Positions 25,005-33,075 of a stretch of 64,000 nt of DNA are shown piece after piece. Origin of the DNA: Oscillospiraceae bacterium (GTDB taxonomy: Bacteria; Bacillota; Clostridia; Oscillospirales; Oscillospiraceae); assembly GCA_017521485.1 (NCBI GenBank), contig JAFXCL010000005.1, positions 22,681 to 86,680 on the forward strand. The letters run 5' to 3'. The notes beneath the pieces are model-generated. The model searched no databases, had not been told where the DNA came from, and worked only from the letters and a program-made list of their open reading frames with translations. Positions within the stretch are counted from its first letter, which is position 1, and every line of letters starts with the position of its first letter. A program made the position numbers and the translations under genes.

Positions 25005-26303
25005 ATGGCTAAGTATTATCAACCGGAAATTGAAACTGCTTCCCGGGAGCAGATCAAAGCCTGGCAGGACGAGCGTCTTGTCAAGCAGGTACAGCACGTG
25101 TGGGACAATGTTCCCTACTATCGCAAAAAAATGGAAGAAAAGGGTCTGACCCCTGCAGACATTCAGGGCACGGCAGACCTGCATAAGCTCCCCTTCCTGA
25201 CAAAGGACGATCTTCGGGAAGCTTATCCCTACGGTCTGCTGGGCACACCCCTAAATGACTGTGTCCGTATCCACTCCACCTCCGGCACCACCGGCAAGCG
25301 GGTCGTAGCCTTCTACACCCAGCACGATGTGGACCTGTGGGAGGACTGCTGCGCCCGTGCCATTATGGCAGTGGGCGGCGACAAAGAGGATGTGTGCCAT
25401 GTGGCTTATGGCTACGGTCTGTTCACTGGCGGTGCAGGTCTTCACGGCGGCTCTCACAAGGTAGGTTGTATGACCCTGCCTATGTCCTCCGGCAGCACCG
25501 ATCGGCAGCTCCAGTTTATGACCGATCTTGGCTCTACTATCCTCTGCTGCACCCCCTCTTATGCCGCTTACCTGTCTGAGAGTATCCACGAGCGGGGTCT
25601 GCGGGATCAGATCAAGCTGAAGGCCGGTATTTTTGGCGCAGAGGCTTGGAGTCAGAAGATGCGGGAGGATATTGAAAAGGGCCTGGGTATCAAGGCTTAC
25701 GACATTTACGGTCTGACGGAGATCTCCGGCCCCGGTGTATCCTTCGAGTGTGAGGCTCAGACCGGCATGCACATCAACGAGGACCACTTCATTGCCGAGA
25801 TCATCGATCCGGAAACGGAAGAAGTGCTCCCCATTGGTTCTAAGGGCGAGCTGGTATTTACCTGCATCACCAAGGAAGCCTTCCCCCTGCTCCGTTACCG
25901 TACCCGGGATATCTGTATTCTCAGCGACGAGCCCTGTCCCTGCGGCAGAACCCATATCAAGATGAGTAAGCCCATGGGCCGCAGCGACGATATGCTGATC
26001 GTCAAGGGCGTCAATGTGTTCCCCTCTCAAATCGAAACTGTCCTTCTGGAACAGGGCTATCCTGCCAACTATCAGATCATCGTGGACCGGGTCAACCACT
26101 CTGACACTTTGGAGGTCATGGTGGAAATGACCCCGGAGAACTTCTCCGACTCTTTGGCCAAGGTCACCTCTATGGAAAAGAACCTTGTGGACGCTCTGAA
26201 AGCCATGCTGGGTATCTACGCCAAGGTCCGGCTGGTTGCGCCTAAGACCATTGCCCGCAGCGAGGGCAAGGCGGTCCGTATCATCGACAAGCGCAAGATT
26301 TAA
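25005..26303 (+). CDS. paaK: Phenylacetate-CoA ligase family protein
   Basis: A 432-residue ligase of the PaaK family that makes phenylacetyl-CoA or a related aryl-CoA from acid, ATP and CoA. Motifs are RIHSTSGTTGKRVV (P-loop), the PaaK-specific YGYGLFTGGAGLHGG, DIYGLTEISGPGVSFEC, YRTRDIC and the C-terminal VKGVNVFPSQIE. PaaK and IorAB genes are often adjacent in anaerobes. It starts 17 bp after iorB with AAGGAGG. Together with the ligase at 19434 the operon has two acid-activating enzymes, perhaps for different aryl acids. Confidence 0.93.
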   Translation: MAKYYQPEIETASREQIKAWQDERLVKQVQHVWDNVPYYRKKMEEKGLTPADIQGTADLHKLPFLTKDDLREAYPYGLLGTPLNDCVRIHSTSGTTGKRVVAFYTQHDVDLWEDCCARAIMAVGGDKEDVCHVAYGYGLFTGGAGLHGGSHKVGCMTLPMSSGSTDRQLQFMTDLGSTILCCTPSYAAYLSESIHERGLRDQIKLKAGIFGAEAWSQKMREDIEKGLGIKAYDIYGLTEISGPGVSFECEAQTGMHINEDHFIAEIIDPETEEVLPIGSKGELVFTCITKEAFPLLRYRTRDICILSDEPCPCGRTHIKMSKPMGRSDDMLIVKGVNVFPSQIETVLLEQGYPANYQIIVDRVNHSDTLEVMVEMTPENFSDSLAKVTSMEKNLVDALKAMLGIYAKVRLVAPKTIARSEGKAVRIIDKRKI

Positions 26304-26315
26304 GGAGGAAACGAA

Positions 26316-26744
26316 ATGGTACATCAAATTTCTGTATTTCTGGAAAACCGTGCCGGTCAGCTTGCTGAGATCACCGGCATTCTGGCAGATAACAACATTG
26401 ACCTGCGTGCCATCTCCATTGCGGAAACCTCAGACTACGGTATACTCCGTATGATCGTGGACGATGCAGAGAAAACCACCAATATCTTACTGCAAGGCGG
26501 CTACATTCTCTCTATGACCCCAGTGCTGGTGATCGCCGTACCGGATCAGCCCGGCGGACTTGTGCCGGTTCTGTCTACGCTGGCAGAGGGCAGCATCGAC
26601 ATTGAGTATATGTACTCCCTGTTTTTGCATACGGACGGGAAGGCATATATGGTGTTCCGTGTCCCGGAGGAAGAAAAATTCGTTGCCTTGCTGGCAACCC
26701 ACGGCATTACTCCCTGCACCGCCGAAGAACTGGGTTTAGGTTAA
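26316..26744 (+). CDS. Tandem ACT-domain protein
   Basis: A 142-residue protein made of two ACT folds: residues 1-70 (HQISVFLENRAGQLAEITGIL) and 72-142 (PVLVIAVPDQPGGLVPVLSTL). ACT domains bind amino acids, so it probably senses an aromatic amino acid or its precursor for this pathway, perhaps by contact with a ligase. Free-standing double ACT proteins commonly accompany paaK/ior genes. AAGGAGG precedes the ATG by 7 nt. It is the last gene before the operon terminator. Confidence 0.92.
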   Translation: MVHQISVFLENRAGQLAEITGILADNNIDLRAISIAETSDYGILRMIVDDAEKTTNILLQGGYILSMTPVLVIAVPDQPGGLVPVLSTLAEGSIDIEYMYSLFLHTDGKAYMVFRVPEEEKFVALLATHGITPCTAEELGLG

Positions 26745-26747
26745 TAC

Positions 26748-26786
26748 AAAAAGCGCGTGTTGCCCTCTGGCAACGCGCGCTTTTTT
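26748..26786 (+). terminator. Terminator of the arylacetate operon
   Basis: AAAAAGCGCGTGTTGCC (26748-26764) pairs with GGCAACGCGCGCTTTTTT (26769-26786) with one wobble, loop CTCT. Confidence 0.9.
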
Positions 26787-27164
26787 CGGAAGGGGCAATA
26801 CCCCTCCCCTACAAATCAAAATGGTTGTCGCGAGCATCTGCTTGGGAGATTGCCACGTCGCTTCGCTCCTCGCAATGACACGGAAAAAACTTTCCTATAC
26901 GGCAGGGGACAGCCGTTATTTTGCATTTTTCGGGACGCCGGGACGGTGTCCCCTACAATTAAGATCCGTCTGCGCAGCAGACACATTCATTTTGCATTTT
27001 GCACTTTGCATTTTACATTCCGGGAGAGGCACTGCCCGCAAGAAAAGGGCGTGTTGCAAAATAACTGCAACACGCCCTAAAACTATGGAATGTCTACATC
27101 CTGCGGATGTAGGGGCGTTCACTGAACGCCCGCGGGCGATTAATAATCGCCCCTACAGATTCTT
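26787..27164. repeat. Gene-free stretch of mixed repeat elements
   Basis: About 380 bp without a credible gene. In order it holds a GGGGCAATACCCC unit with CCCCTAC (26793-26811), a GGGGACAG...CTAC segment to 26957, the hairpin GTCTGC-GCA-GCAGAC (26968-26982), the inverted heptad repeat (26988-27019), and a GGGCGTGTTGCA/TGCAACACGCCC hairpin (27047-27076). It ends with CTACATCC-TGC-GGATGTAG (27094-27112), overlapping the two-hairpin element GTAGGGGCGTTC...CCCCTAC (27109-27156). The last may terminate fba transcription. Confidence 0.75.
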
Positions 27165-28133
27165 TTAGGCCTTGCCGGCGCAGCCGAGAACATTCACCAG
27201 CTTGTGGCGAACCAGTTCCTTGATGTTGGCACGGGCGGGCTTCAGGTACTCACGGGGGTCAAACTTACTCGGCTCATCGTTGAAGAACTTACGGATGGTG
27301 CCGGTCATAGCCAGACGCAGGTCGGAGTCGATGTTGATCTTACAGACGGACAGGGCGGCTGCCTTACGCAGCTGCTCCTCGGGAACGCCGATGGCATTGG
27401 GCATCTTGCCGCCGTTGGCGTTGACCATCTTCACATAGTCCTGGGGAACGGAAGAAGAACCGTGCAGAACAATGGGGAAGCCGGGCAGACGGCGGGTAAC
27501 CTCTTCCAAAACGTCGAAACGCAGAGCGGGAGGAACCAGAATGCCCTGCTCGTTGACAGTGCACTGCTCGGGAGTAAACTTATATGCGCCGTGGCTGGTG
27601 CCGATGGCGATTGCCAGGGAGTCACAGCCGGTCTTAGCAACAAATTCCTCCACCTCTTCAGGGCGGGTGTAGGAAGCAGCCTCTGCAGAGACATTCACTT
27701 CGTCCTCGATGCCAGCCAGGCTGCCCAGCTCAGCTTCTACCACAACACCGTGGTCGTGGGCGTACTCAACCACCTTGCGGGTGATCTCGATGTTCTCCTC
27801 GAAGGACTTGGAGGAAGCGTCGATCATAACAGAAGTAAAGCCGCCGTCGATGCAGGACTTACAGGTCTCGAAGCTGTCGCCGTGGTCCAGGTGCAGCGCC
27901 ACAGGAATGTCCGGGCACTCCAGAACAGCAGCTTCCACCAGCTTCACAAGATAAGTATGGTTTGCATAAGCGCGGGCACCCTTGGAAACCTGCAGGATCA
28001 CGGGGGCATTTTCCTCGCGGCAAGCCTCGGTGATTGCCTGAACGATCTCCATATTGTTCACATTGAAAGCGCCGATGGCATAACCGCCGTCGTAAGCCTT
28101 CTTAAACATTTCGGTTGTTGTAACAAGAGCCAT
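27165..28133 (-). CDS. fba: Class II fructose-bisphosphate aldolase
   Basis: A zinc-dependent aldolase of glycolysis that splits fructose 1,6-bisphosphate to DHAP and glyceraldehyde 3-phosphate. The 322 residues show IGAFNVNNMEI, HLDHGDS (metal and catalytic residues), VEAELGSLAGIEDE, GTSHGAYKF, VLHGSSSVP and KINIDSDLR. I use the ATG at 28133, preceded by AAAGGAACG. A frame open to 28292 has no ribosome site and crosses the promoter. It is divergent from the PPi-PFK gene, so the two consecutive glycolytic enzymes share one intergenic region. Confidence 0.95.
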   Translation of the reverse strand: MALVTTTEMFKKAYDGGYAIGAFNVNNMEIVQAITEACREENAPVILQVSKGARAYANHTYLVKLVEAAVLECPDIPVALHLDHGDSFETCKSCIDGGFTSVMIDASSKSFEENIEITRKVVEYAHDHGVVVEAELGSLAGIEDEVNVSAEAASYTRPEEVEEFVAKTGCDSLAIAIGTSHGAYKFTPEQCTVNEQGILVPPALRFDVLEEVTRRLPGFPIVLHGSSSVPQDYVKMVNANGGKMPNAIGVPEEQLRKAAALSVCKINIDSDLRLAMTGTIRKFFNDEPSKFDPREYLKPARANIKELVRHKLVNVLGCAGKA

Positions 28134-28188
28134 TTTTATCGTTCCTTTCTTAATAAAGCGGATCATACCGCCAATATTTCCGTATTTT

Positions 28189-28216
28189 ATTATACCATAT
28201 AATTTCCTGTTTTCAA
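28189..28216 (-). promoter_or_regulatory. Promoter of fba
   Basis: On the minus strand TTGAAA (complement of 28211-28216) and a perfect TATAAT (complement of 28189-28194) are spaced 16 bp apart. Confidence 0.65.
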
Positions 28217-28294
28217 TAATTTTTTTCAATTTGTACTTGCTGAGAACTCCAAATGTATTCCATTTTCTTTCCAAAAATATATGGAAAATCACAA

Positions 28295-28323
28295 TTTACC
28301 CTTGCCATCAAATAAACTATAAT
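28295..28323 (+). promoter_or_regulatory. Promoter of the PPi-PFK gene
   Basis: TTTACC (28295-28300) and TATAAT (28318-28323) are spaced 17 bp apart. Confidence 0.6.
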
Positions 28324-28372
28324 GTATATTGTATATGTTTATGAAAATACATTACCTAAGGAGTGTTTTATA

Positions 28373-30031
28373 ATGAAACTGTCCCCCCTACAGATCGCAA
28401 GATACCAGTATACCCCTAAGCTGCCGAGTATGCTCAGAAACGGCATCGGCGAGATCTGCGTAAAAAATGGCAGCGCAACTGAGAGTGTTGCCGACCAGGA
28501 GAAGATCCATGCACTGTTCCCCAACACCTATGGTAAGAACGAAATCACCTTCCAGAAGGGTCAAAACACCAGCACCCCGAAAAAGCAGGCGGTGGGTGTG
28601 ATCCTGTCCGGCGGTCAGGCTCCCGGCGGTCACAATGTGATCTGCGGCTTATATGATGCACTGAAAGCTACCAACAAGGACAATGTCCTCTACGGCTTTA
28701 AGGGCGGTCCCAGCGGTCTGCTGGACGATGACTATATTGTTTTTGATGACGCATACATCGATCAGTACCGCAATACCGGCGGATTTGACATTATCGGCTC
28801 CGGCAGAACCAAGCTGGAGACACAGGAGCAGTTTGCCATTGTTGCCGAGACCTGCAAGAAGCACAGCATCAATGCACTGGTGATCATCGGCGGCGACGAT
28901 TCCAACACCAATGCCGCCGTTCTTGCGGAGTACTTTGCCGCCCAGAACGCCGGTATTCAGGTGATCGGCTGTCCCAAGACCATTGACGGCGACCTGAAAA
29001 ATGAGGATATTGAGTGTTCCTTCGGCTTCGACACTGCCACAAAGACTTATGCCGAGATCGTGGGCAATATCCAGCGAGATGCCAACTCTGCTAAAAAGTA
29101 CTGGCACTTTGTAAAGGTTATGGGCCGTTCCGCCTCCCATGTGGCACTGGAAACCGCCCTGCAGACCCAGCCCAACATCTGCCTGATCGGCGAAGAAGTA
29201 GCTGAAAAGAAGCTTTCTCTTGCACAGCTGTCCGATTACATTGCCGACAGCGTTGCCGCCCGTGCAGCCAAAGGCTGGAACTTTGGTGTTGCCATTATCC
29301 CTGAGGGCATTGTGGAATTCATTCCCGAGTTCTCTATGCTGATCGCCCAGATCAACGAGCTGCTGGCAGGGGCAAAGGCTGACGCGTTCAATGCACTCCC
29401 CACTTGGGAAGAAAAGTATGCCTTTATTGAGGCTGGATTGACCCAGGAGGCTATGGCTGTATTTGCCCTGCTGCCTCAGGCTATCCAGCAGCAGCTGTTT
29501 TTGGAGCGTGACCCCCACGGCAATGTGCAGGTTTCCCTGATCGAGTCTGAGAAGCTCCTTTCCGAGCTGGTAAAGGAAAATCTTAAAAAGCGCAAGGTAG
29601 CCGGCACATATAACGGCAAGTTTTCACCCCTGCATCACTTCTTAGGCTACGAGGGCCGCTGCGCATTCCCCTCCAATTTTGATGCTGACTACTGCTACAG
29701 CCTCGGCTACAACGCCTTTATGCTCATCCAGTATGGCTACACCGGTTACCTTTCTAAGGTCTCCAACCTCTCTAAGCCTGCTGAGCAGTGGATCGCCGGC
29801 GGTATGCCCATCACCAAGATGATGAACATCGAGCGCCGTCACGGTGCGGATAAGCCTGTGATCCGCAAGGCACTGGTGGAGCTGGAGGGTAAGCCCTTCA
29901 AGTTCTTCGAGGCAAACCGGGAAAAGTGGGCTATTGATACCTGCTATGTCTACCCCGGCGCGATCCAGTACTGGGGCCCTGCAGAGGTCTGCGACCAGAC
30001 CACCATCACCCTTGCTCTGGAGCAGAACTAA
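28373..30031 (+). CDS. pfp: PPi-dependent 6-phosphofructokinase, long form
   Basis: Diphosphate:fructose-6-phosphate 1-phosphotransferase, 552 residues, the length of the clade II (plant beta-subunit-like) enzymes. [12 protein letters not shown] has Asp at the position that excludes ATP and gives PPi specificity. CPKTIDGDL carries the catalytic Asp, and [13 protein letters not shown] and the later [13 protein letters not shown] bind fructose 6-phosphate. The reaction is reversible and saves ATP in anaerobes. The ATG 28373 has AAGGAG 9 nt upstream, and an upstream in-frame ATG does not. It is divergent from fba. Confidence 0.94.
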   Translation: MKLSPLQIARYQYTPKLPSMLRNGIGEICVKNGSATESVADQEKIHALFPNTYGKNEITFQKGQNTSTPKKQAVGVILSGGQAPGGHNVICGLYDALKATNKDNVLYGFKGGPSGLLDDDYIVFDDAYIDQYRNTGGFDIIGSGRTKLETQEQFAIVAETCKKHSINALVIIGGDDSNTNAAVLAEYFAAQNAGIQVIGCPKTIDGDLKNEDIECSFGFDTATKTYAEIVGNIQRDANSAKKYWHFVKVMGRSASHVALETALQTQPNICLIGEEVAEKKLSLAQLSDYIADSVAARAAKGWNFGVAIIPEGIVEFIPEFSMLIAQINELLAGAKADAFNALPTWEEKYAFIEAGLTQEAMAVFALLPQAIQQQLFLERDPHGNVQVSLIESEKLLSELVKENLKKRKVAGTYNGKFSPLHHFLGYEGRCAFPSNFDADYCYSLGYNAFMLIQYGYTGYLSKVSNLSKPAEQWIAGGMPITKMMNIERRHGADKPVIRKALVELEGKPFKFFEANREKWAIDTCYVYPGAIQYWGPAEVCDQTTITLALEQN

Positions 30032-30040
30032 TTGCATACA

Positions 30041-30072
30041 AAGAACCCCGAGTACAACTCGGGGTTCTTTTA
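30041..30072. terminator. Terminator between convergent genes
   Basis: AAGAACCCCGAG (30041-30052) pairs with CTCGGGGTTCTT (30058-30069), followed by TT on the plus strand. It overlaps the 3' end of the exonuclease gene by a few bases. Confidence 0.8.
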
Positions 30073-31068
30073 TTGTTCTTTCTTTTCCGGGAGCTTGCTG
30101 CGACGGCGGCGGCGGGAAGAAGAGGAGGAAGAACGGTATGGATTTTCTGGTTCTGCCTTTTCCGCCCGGCGGGCATAGGCCTGGGCCGCCTCGGAGGTAG
30201 CTTCGTATGTGAGTCTGCTGACACGCACTGTACCTGCCGGCTGGTCGGAAAGACGCACCCGGATCAGGAATTTTCCGTGCTCCGGACAGGTGGCAAGGTC
30301 CATATACCGTCTACCTGGTTGGGCAAACCAGCGGGAACCCAGCATCTGCCGACCGCAGGTGGGACACAGGTTTTCCTTTCCGGACATGGCAGCCAGCGCC
30401 GCCCGCTTGTCTGCATAATCGTAAAAGACCTTCCGGCTGATACAGCCGGGAAGCTCTGCCCCGTGGAAGCCGTCCACATGTTCTTTCAGCGCCTTTTCGT
30501 ACTCCGCTGTTCCCTTTTTCAGATCCAGCCGGGCGCAGATCAGCGCTGTGTGGTAAGCGTCGCCCAAGGCATCGTGGGCAGGGCGGCTGGGTTCGATCCC
30601 AAAAACCTCCATTGCGGTTTTCAGTGCTTTCTGGGAATTGGAGCCGTCGGTCTGGGCATTGAAGATCATCTGGGCATTGTACCACCGGCTGACCCAGTTA
30701 TCCTCCATACCGTAAAGCTGCAAATTCTCCCGCAGGATGGTAATGTCGTCAAAGCCCCAGGTCAGGAAAATCACATCCTCACCGCACCACTGGCGAAAAC
30801 GCTTCATAGCATCGACCATGCCCACGCCCTCATCCCGGAGCTGGGCCTCTTTGATGCCGGTAAGCTTACCCACTCTGCGGTTTAACCGCTTATAATATTT
30901 CGGTTTTACCAGCACCTGAAATTCATCCGCCACCGTCCGGTCCTCCCGCAGGCGAACCGCACCAAGCTGAATGATCTCGCCGCGGATCTGCACCGGCAGT
31001 ACCTTCCGGGAGGAAGGAGAACCGGGCCAGGGCTGATTCCATTCCATATCCAATACGATATAATCCAT
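30070..31068 (-). CDS. DEDDh 3'-5' exonuclease with zinc-ribbon tail
   Basis: A 332-residue protein. The N-terminal RNase T/PolC-epsilon exonuclease domain shows D7 and E9 in VLDMEWNQ, a middle Asp in TWGFDDI and HDALGDAY with the catalytic His and Asp. Similar to KapD-type exonucleases. Around residue 240 a CPTCG...C pattern suggests a zinc ribbon, and the extreme C terminus is Ser/Arg/Lys-rich (SSSSSSRRRRR), probably a nucleic-acid-binding tail. Substrate (DNA or RNA) unknown. The ATG 31068 has AGGA/GAGG upstream, and a longer frame to 31107 does not. Confidence 0.85.
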   Translation of the reverse strand: MDYIVLDMEWNQPWPGSPSSRKVLPVQIRGEIIQLGAVRLREDRTVADEFQVLVKPKYYKRLNRRVGKLTGIKEAQLRDEGVGMVDAMKRFRQWCGEDVIFLTWGFDDITILRENLQLYGMEDNWVSRWYNAQMIFNAQTDGSNSQKALKTAMEVFGIEPSRPAHDALGDAYHTALICARLDLKKGTAEYEKALKEHVDGFHGAELPGCISRKVFYDYADKRAALAAMSGKENLCPTCGRQMLGSRWFAQPGRRYMDLATCPEHGKFLIRVRLSDQPAGTVRVSRLTYEATSEAAQAYARRAEKAEPENPYRSSSSSSRRRRRSKLPEKKEQ

Positions 31069-31252
31069 TCCTACAACCTCAGTGTTCTTGATTCTTTGTG
31101 CTATCATATCATACAGGGCCGGGTTCTGTAAACACCCAGTTATAAACTTTTCATCATCCCCCCGCTATCTGGTCTTATTGTTTATATCAAAATTGGCACT
31201 ATCTTTATTACCAGAATATGCTATAATAGGGCCACATAAGGAGGGATCTTCA

Positions 31253-32029
31253 ATGAACAAGCGTAAGTTAATACAAGCCGTGTCCGGTTTTCTTCTGGGG
31301 CTGCTGGGTGTGATCCTGGTGTGTCTGACCAGAGCCAACGCCATCGCCCAGGATGCGCCATTGGGCAGCAAGCTTCTCTTTATTTTGGGCCTGCTTGGGA
31401 TTCTGCTGGGCGTGCTGATTCTGGCTGTCGGTCTCCTTTCCGGCCGCAGGCAAACGGATATCCGGACTGTGACTATGTCTGCAATGTTTGCCGCGCTGTG
31501 CTATGTGGGCTTTGCATTTTTCCAGATCAAGATCCCCGTGGGCGACAGTGCCACTTCCTTCCATCTGGGCAATGTGTTCTGCGTGCTGGCATCCTTGTGT
31601 ATTGGTCCTCTGTGGGGTGGACTGGCCGGTGCGGTTGGAATGAGCATCGGTGACCTGTTTGACCCGGTGTACATCACCTCTGCCCCCAAGACCTTCCTGC
31701 TGAAGCTGTGCATTGGACTGCTCAGCGGACTGGTAGCTCACAAGCTGTTCCGGATCAGCCAGGACCGGGAGCGGAAGGTACCTCTGGCTGTCGCTACCGT
31801 GTTGAGCTGTTCCGCCGGTATGGCTTTCAACATAGTCGCCGACCCATTGGTAGGCTACCTCTATAAGATGTATGTACTGGGCATCCCGCAGGATGCTGCT
31901 ACCATTCTTGCCAAAATAGCAGCTGTAACCACATCTGTAAATGCTGTGATCGCTGTAATTGCTGCATCGATCTTCTATCTGGCTCTCCGCCCAATCCTGA
32001 AGCGTTCTCAGCTGCTGCCGAAATTATAA
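31253..32029 (+). CDS. ECF transporter S-component with N-terminal extension
   Basis: A 258-residue membrane protein. Residues 75-250 fit the ECF S-component fold: TVTMSAMFAALCYVGF, FHLGNVFCVLASLCIGPLWGG, GMSIGDLFDPVYI and KTFLLKLCIGLLSGL. Two extra helices (residues 8-62) precede it, unlike classical five- to six-helix S-components. The ligand is unknown, probably a vitamin or similar micronutrient. AAGGAGGG is 7 nt before the ATG. An extended -10 site (TGCTATAAT, 31219-31227) lies just upstream. Single gene. Confidence 0.8.
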   Translation: MNKRKLIQAVSGFLLGLLGVILVCLTRANAIAQDAPLGSKLLFILGLLGILLGVLILAVGLLSGRRQTDIRTVTMSAMFAALCYVGFAFFQIKIPVGDSATSFHLGNVFCVLASLCIGPLWGGLAGAVGMSIGDLFDPVYITSAPKTFLLKLCIGLLSGLVAHKLFRISQDRERKVPLAVATVLSCSAGMAFNIVADPLVGYLYKMYVLGIPQDAATILAKIAAVTTSVNAVIAVIAASIFYLALRPILKRSQLLPKL

Positions 32030-32054
32030 GGGCAAAAATCTATATGCGATAAAA

Positions 32055-32090
32055 ATGCCGCATTGCGAACACGCAATGCGGCATAATTTA
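32055..32090. terminator. Terminator between convergent genes
   Basis: ATGCCGCATTGCG (32055-32067) pairs perfectly with CGCAATGCGGCAT (32072-32084). AATTTATT follows on the plus strand and TTTTTATCG on the minus strand, so it can serve the cell-shape operon too. Confidence 0.8.
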
Positions 32091-32102
32091 TTAGGGTTCG
32101 GG

Positions 32103-33068
32103 TTATTCGGCTGTTTCTCCGATTATGGTGCGGCAGTTTACATAATATTCCTTTTCCACAGCTTCCATATTGATCAAAGCTTGTGCTGCGGAAAGAACCT
32201 GCTGTGCCAGACCGTCCAGATCATACAGAACCGTTCCGGTCATAGAATCTGTTTGCAGTTTTTCCTCTGCGCCCACGCCTGCCAGGAGGTAATCTCTGCC
32301 AATCTGCCAGCCGCCGGATCTGACTGCTTCCAGCGCACCCAATGTGAGTGCCTCATTGCCGCAAAGGATCACCTCAACATCTTTGCCGTACTGGGAAAGT
32401 GCCTTTGCGCACCGCATCCGGCCGCTATCTTCTGTCCAGTCGCCCCAGCTTGTGCTGATCTGATCTACCACCAGACCCTCTCCTACCAGCGCACCGATGC
32501 TGTCCTGGGCATGGTTCTGTGCAATCACATCCTCCTCCGGACCGCTGATTACCAGACAGGATACCTGTCCGTCCTCGTTCAGGTCGCCCCGGTTTTCTGC
32601 CTGCAGAATAATTTTTCCCTGCAGACTGCCCAGCTGATCTTCCATGCTGCCTACATAACTGAGTCTGTTCCACATCCCCAGCGCATTTTCCGGTTTGTTC
32701 CCAATAAACACAGCGGGAACATTTTTTCCCATAAGGATACTTACTGTTTCTTCCACCGCATCCCCGATCACCGGCTCGATCACCAGCAGTACAGCGTCCT
32801 CATCGATGAGGGTTTTGATCTGCTCTGTCTGCCGGGTCTGATCGTTTCCAGCATCGTAGATGCTCACTTCGTACCCTGCCTCTGTCAGACTCTCTTGCAG
32901 CTTTTGACCGTATTCCGGAGCTTCTTCATACTGACGCAGACACAGTCCGATCCGTGGAAGCCTTCCCTGCTTCTCCTGGCAGGAGCTAAGGCACACCACC
33001 AGCACTATAATAAGCATAAGTGCCACCGCGCCTATCAGCATCCACAGTTTCTTCTTATCCACAAGCAT
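32103..33068 (-). CDS. Periplasmic-binding-protein-like lipoprotein
   Basis: A 321-residue membrane-attached lipoprotein. A hydrophobic signal segment (residues 9-28) ends in LSSC, a lipobox. The rest fits the type 1 periplasmic-binding fold used for sugars (Peripla_BP_4): PRIGLCLRQYEEAPEYGQKL, DAVLLVIEPVIGDAVEETV, PAVFIGNKP, ILCGNEALTLGALEAVR. No ABC permease is nearby. It is the last gene of the mreCD-PBP2 operon, 7 bp after PBP2, so a sensory or cell-wall role is possible (inference). Confidence 0.78.
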   Translation of the reverse strand: MLVDKKKLWMLIGAVALMLIIVLVVCLSSCQEKQGRLPRIGLCLRQYEEAPEYGQKLQESLTEAGYEVSIYDAGNDQTRQTEQIKTLIDEDAVLLVIEPVIGDAVEETVSILMGKNVPAVFIGNKPENALGMWNRLSYVGSMEDQLGSLQGKIILQAENRGDLNEDGQVSCLVISGPEEDVIAQNHAQDSIGALVGEGLVVDQISTSWGDWTEDSGRMRCAKALSQYGKDVEVILCGNEALTLGALEAVRSGGWQIGRDYLLAGVGAEEKLQTDSMTGTVLYDLDGLAQQVLSAAQALINMEAVEKEYYVNCRTIIGETAE

Positions 33069-33075
33069 TCCCCTT

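Noticed and set aside
26757-27168. Frames of 107 and 115 codons after the arylacetate operon
   Set aside because: Both are translations of terminator and repeat DNA; similar sequence occurs at other intergenic sites in other frames.
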